A model generated the notes under the pieces. That model did no database searches. It was not told the origin of the DNA and saw only the letters and a program-made list of their open reading frames with translations. This document shows positions 14,481 to 18,399 of a stretch of DNA of 18,399 bases, piece by piece. Numbering within the stretch: position 1 is the first letter of the stretch; the number at the start of each line of letters is the position of its first letter. This stretch comes from SCUN01 sp964343975 (GTDB lineage Bacteria > Acidobacteriota > Vicinamibacteria > Vicinamibacterales > SCN-69-37): positions 1 through 18,399 of the forward strand of contig CAYFLU010000061.1 in assembly GCA_964343975.1 (NCBI GenBank), in the 5' to 3' direction. The position numbers and the translations under genes were made by a program.

Positions 14481-15698
14481 CTATCCCATCACTTCCTGCA
14501 CGCGCGCGAGCGCGCGCACGAGCGCATCGATGTCGGCTTGCGTGTTGTACATGGCCAGCGACGCGCGCGCGGTGGCCGGAATCCCGAACCGGTCCATCAC
14601 GGGCTGCGCGCAATGGTGGCCCGTGCGGATCGCCACACCCTCGCGATCCACGATCGTGCCGATGTCGTGCGGGTGAATGTTGTCCATCACGAACGACAGC
14701 ACGCTCGCCTTCACGGGCGCCGTGCCGATGAGGCGCACCCCCGGCAGCGACGACAGCCGCACGGTGGCGTAGTTGAGCAGCGCCGTCTCGTGCGCCTGAA
14801 TTGCGGCGAATCCCACCTGCTGCACGAACCCGATCGCCGCCGCGAGCCCGATCGGGCCCGAGATGTGCGGCGTGCCGGCTTCGAACTTGTACGGCAGCGC
14901 GTTGTAGGTGGTGTGTTCGAACGTCACCGACGCGATCATGTCGCCGCCGCCGAGAAACGGCGGCATCGCCTCGAGCACAGCCTCGCGGCCCCACAGCACG
15001 CCGATGCCCGTCGGCCCGTAGAGCTTGTGTCCCGTGAACGCGTAGAAATCGCAGCCGAGGTCCTGCACGTCCGTCGGGAAGTGATACGCGGCCTGCGACC
15101 CGTCGACGAGCACCATCGCGCCAACCGCCTTCGCCTTCGCGGCGAGCGCTTTCACCGGCACCACCGTGCCGAGCGCGTTCGACAGCTGCGTCATCGCCAC
15201 GATCTTCGTCTTCGGCCCGAGCAACTGCTCGAACGCCTCGACGATGAGCGCGCCCGTGTCGTCGATCGGCGCCACCTTCAGCGTGGCGCCCGTGCGCAGG
15301 CACAGCTGCTGCCACGGCACGATGTTCGAGTGGTGCTCGATCGCGGTGATCAGCACTTCATCGCCCGCGCGCACATTCGCATCGCCCCACGCCCGCGCCA
15401 CGATGTTGATGCTCTCGGTGGCATTGCGCGTGAAGATCACTTCCGCCACGCTCTTCGCGTGAATGAACCCGCGCACGGCCTCGCGCGCCTGTTCATACAT
15501 CGCCGTGGCTCGCTCGCTGAGCGCATGCACGCCGCGGTGGATGTTCGCGTTGTCGTGCTCGTAGTACCGGCGGATCGCGTCGATGACCACGCGCGGCTTC
15601 TGCGTGGTGGCCGCATTGTCGAGATACACGAGCGGCGTGCCGTGCACCTCCTGCTGCAGCGCGGGGAACTCAGCGCGAATCGTGCCGGCGTCAAACAT
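14481..15698 (-). CDS. sufS: Cysteine desulfurase SufS (class II)
   Basis: PLP enzyme that mobilises cysteine sulfur for the SUF pathway. The 405 residues carry YLDNAATTQKP (25-35), His122-His123 (ITAIEHHSN), Asp199 (VLVDGSQ), the PLP Lys225 (FTGHKLYGPTG) and the catalytic Cys363 in RTGHHCAQP, the short-loop arrangement of class II enzymes. The ATG at 15698 begins the normal N-terminus, with GGAGG at 15709-15713 inside the end of sufD; the stop of sufD lies two bases upstream. A longer frame to 15896 is only an out-of-frame reading through sufD. Its partner is probably SufU, encoded two genes later; no sufE is visible here. Confidence 0.95.
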   Translation of the reverse strand: MFDAGTIRAEFPALQQEVHGTPLVYLDNAATTQKPRVVIDAIRRYYEHDNANIHRGVHALSERATAMYEQAREAVRGFIHAKSVAEVIFTRNATESINIVARAWGDANVRAGDEVLITAIEHHSNIVPWQQLCLRTGATLKVAPIDDTGALIVEAFEQLLGPKTKIVAMTQLSNALGTVVPVKALAAKAKAVGAMVLVDGSQAAYHFPTDVQDLGCDFYAFTGHKLYGPTGIGVLWGREAVLEAMPPFLGGGDMIASVTFEHTTYNALPYKFEAGTPHISGPIGLAAAIGFVQQVGFAAIQAHETALLNYATVRLSSLPGVRLIGTAPVKASVLSFVMDNIHPHDIGTIVDREGVAIRTGHHCAQPVMDRFGIPATARASLAMYNTQADIDALVRALARVQEVMG

Positions 15699-15700
15699 GA

Positions 15701-16983
15701 CTAGATCGCCTCCAGGCGCACATTCACCGCCTCGACCACGCGCGCCTTCACGGCATCGATCGCGATGCGATCGACGATGTCGCCGGCAAAGGCGTGCACG
15801 AGGATGTTGCGCGCGTCCGACTCGCTGATCCCGCGCGCGCGCAGGTAGAACAGCTGGTCGTCGTCGAGCTGGCCGATCGCCGCGCCGTGCGTGCACTTCA
15901 CGTCATCCGCGAAGATCTCGAGCTGCGGCTTGGTGTTGATGCTGGCGCTGTCCGACAGCAGGAGCGCCTTGTTCGTCTGCTTCGCGTCGGTCTTCTGCGC
16001 GTCCTGACGAACGACGATCTTGCCGTTGAACACGGCCTTCGCGCGGCCGCCGAGGATGCCCTTGTAGACCTCGTGGCTCGGGCAATGCGCCTTCGCGTGA
16101 TCGATCGCGGTGTGGTTGTCCACGAGCGCGTCGCCGCCGGCGAGATAGAGGCCGTTCAGCGTGCACTCGGCGCCTTCGCCGTCGAGCGTGGCGAACACAT
16201 CGTTGCGGACCAGCGCGCCGCCCAGCACGAACGAGTGCGAGGAGAAATTGGCCGCGCGGCCGCAGTGCACGAACATCGCGCCCACATGGAACGCGCGCGG
16301 CGTCTCACGCTGGATCTTGTAATGATCAACCACCGCCGCGTCGCTGACGAGCACGTCGGTCACCGCGTTGGTGAAGCCCTGACCCGTGCCGGTGATGCCG
16401 GCGTACGACTCGACGATCGTGACCTGCGACTGCTCGCCGGCTACGATGAGCAGACGCGGCGTCGCCATCATCCGCTCCGCGCCCGGCGTGTTCACGCACA
16501 GCACGTGAATCGGCTCGGTCACCACCGCCTTCGGCTCGACCATGATCACGATCGGGTCTTCGAAGAATGCCGCGTTGAGTGCCGCAAACGGCGCCGTCGT
16601 CGACGCGCTCGGCGCGGCCGTGACCGCCTCGGCGCTCTGATCCACGGTGACGCCCTTCGGCAACGCCTGAATCGTCGACAAGGTCTTCGACAGCCGCCCG
16701 TTCACGATCACGAGCTGCGTGCGGATCGTGCCGTCGAACAGGAACGGCTCGAGCGCCTTGCGCGACGGCTCCGCCGCGCCGATCGGGCCAAACGGCGCCT
16801 CGGCGATCGGCGAGACGTTCGTGAAGACATATTCCTCATCGCGCGTCGTCGGAAAGCCCTTCGCCGCGAAGGCGGCAAAGGCGCGCTCGCGCATCGCGCG
16901 CACGCGCTCCGATCCCGACGCCGGCTGCGACCGCCACGCCGCGAAGCGCTCGGCGTACGCCGTCGTCTGATCCTCCACGGTGG

Positions 16984-16987
<4 letters not shown>
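15701..16987 (-). CDS. sufD: Fe-S assembly scaffold protein SufD
   Basis: Scaffold subunit of the SufBC2D complex. The 428 residues have a variable helical N-terminus followed by the beta-helix region common to SufB and SufD: FTNAVTDVLVSDAAVVDHYK, SSHSFVLGGALVRND, GLYLAGGDALVDNHTAIDH, VFNGKIVVRQDAQKTDAKQTNKALLLS and the C-terminal ADDVKCTHGAAIGQLDDDQLFYLRARGI split across 360-386. Cys365 and His367 in KCTHGA correspond to the conserved site at the SufB-SufD interface where the cluster is built. The start overlaps the sufC stop as ATGA, so translation is probably coupled. Confidence 0.94.
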
Positions 16988-17766
<779 letters not shown>

Positions 17767-17769
17767 GAC

Positions 17770-18399
<630 letters not shown>

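Noticed and set aside
14479..15315. N-terminal extension of the MIP18-family frame to 448 residues
   Set aside because: It shadows sufS in another frame with Arg/Gly-rich nonsense; MGLFSFL at 14478 is the sensible start.

Overview
The window is GC-rich, densely packed bacterial DNA from a diderm. It carries a TonB-dependent outer-membrane receptor, a futalosine-pathway menaquinone enzyme, and exported PQQ-type and metallo-beta-lactamase-fold proteins with Gly/Ala/Gln-rich tracts. That combination, together with a SUF operon containing SufU, reminds me of Acidobacteriota (perhaps Vicinamibacteria). This placement is inference from gene content only; there is no rRNA or other marker to prove it.

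Layout. (1) Positions 1-2191, minus strand: a tight operon yjbQ - mqnE - sodA (sodA cut by the left edge), covering a UPF0047 protein, aminofutalosine synthase and Mn-type superoxide dismutase. (2) Positions 2200-8066, plus strand: a vitamin B12 uptake operon. A cobalamin riboswitch (about 2258-2432, with a kissing-loop hairpin to 2462) precedes a BtuB-like receptor, a Dph6-like PP-loop ATPase, and BtuD, BtuC and BtuF. The last four genes overlap or nearly touch. (3) Positions 8067-8136: a hairpin between convergent operons. (4) Positions 8137-12203, minus strand: three exported proteins, namely an unrecognised secreted protein, an MBL-fold hydrolase and a PQQ-type beta-propeller dehydrogenase, with a candidate promoter and inverted repeats at 12249-12284. 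(5) Positions 12312-18399, minus strand: a SUF iron-sulfur cluster operon sufB(partial)-sufC-sufD-sufS-(MIP18/SufT-like)-sufU-iscS. It encodes two different cysteine desulfurases.

How the genes work together. The B12 operon moves corrinoids across the outer membrane (BtuB), through the periplasm (BtuF) and across the inner membrane (BtuCD), and the leader RNA senses cobalamin. The PP-loop ATPase in the same operon is the most interesting gene here. Its relatives amidate a carboxylate (diphthine to diphthamide), bacteria lack diphthamide, and corrinoids carry many amidated side chains, so a role in corrinoid modification or salvage is plausible but unproven. The SUF operon builds Fe-S clusters, which the radical SAM enzyme MqnE needs. 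No tRNA, rRNA, CRISPR, transposase or phage gene is visible. One short dispersed-type palindromic repeat lies inside the MBL-fold gene.
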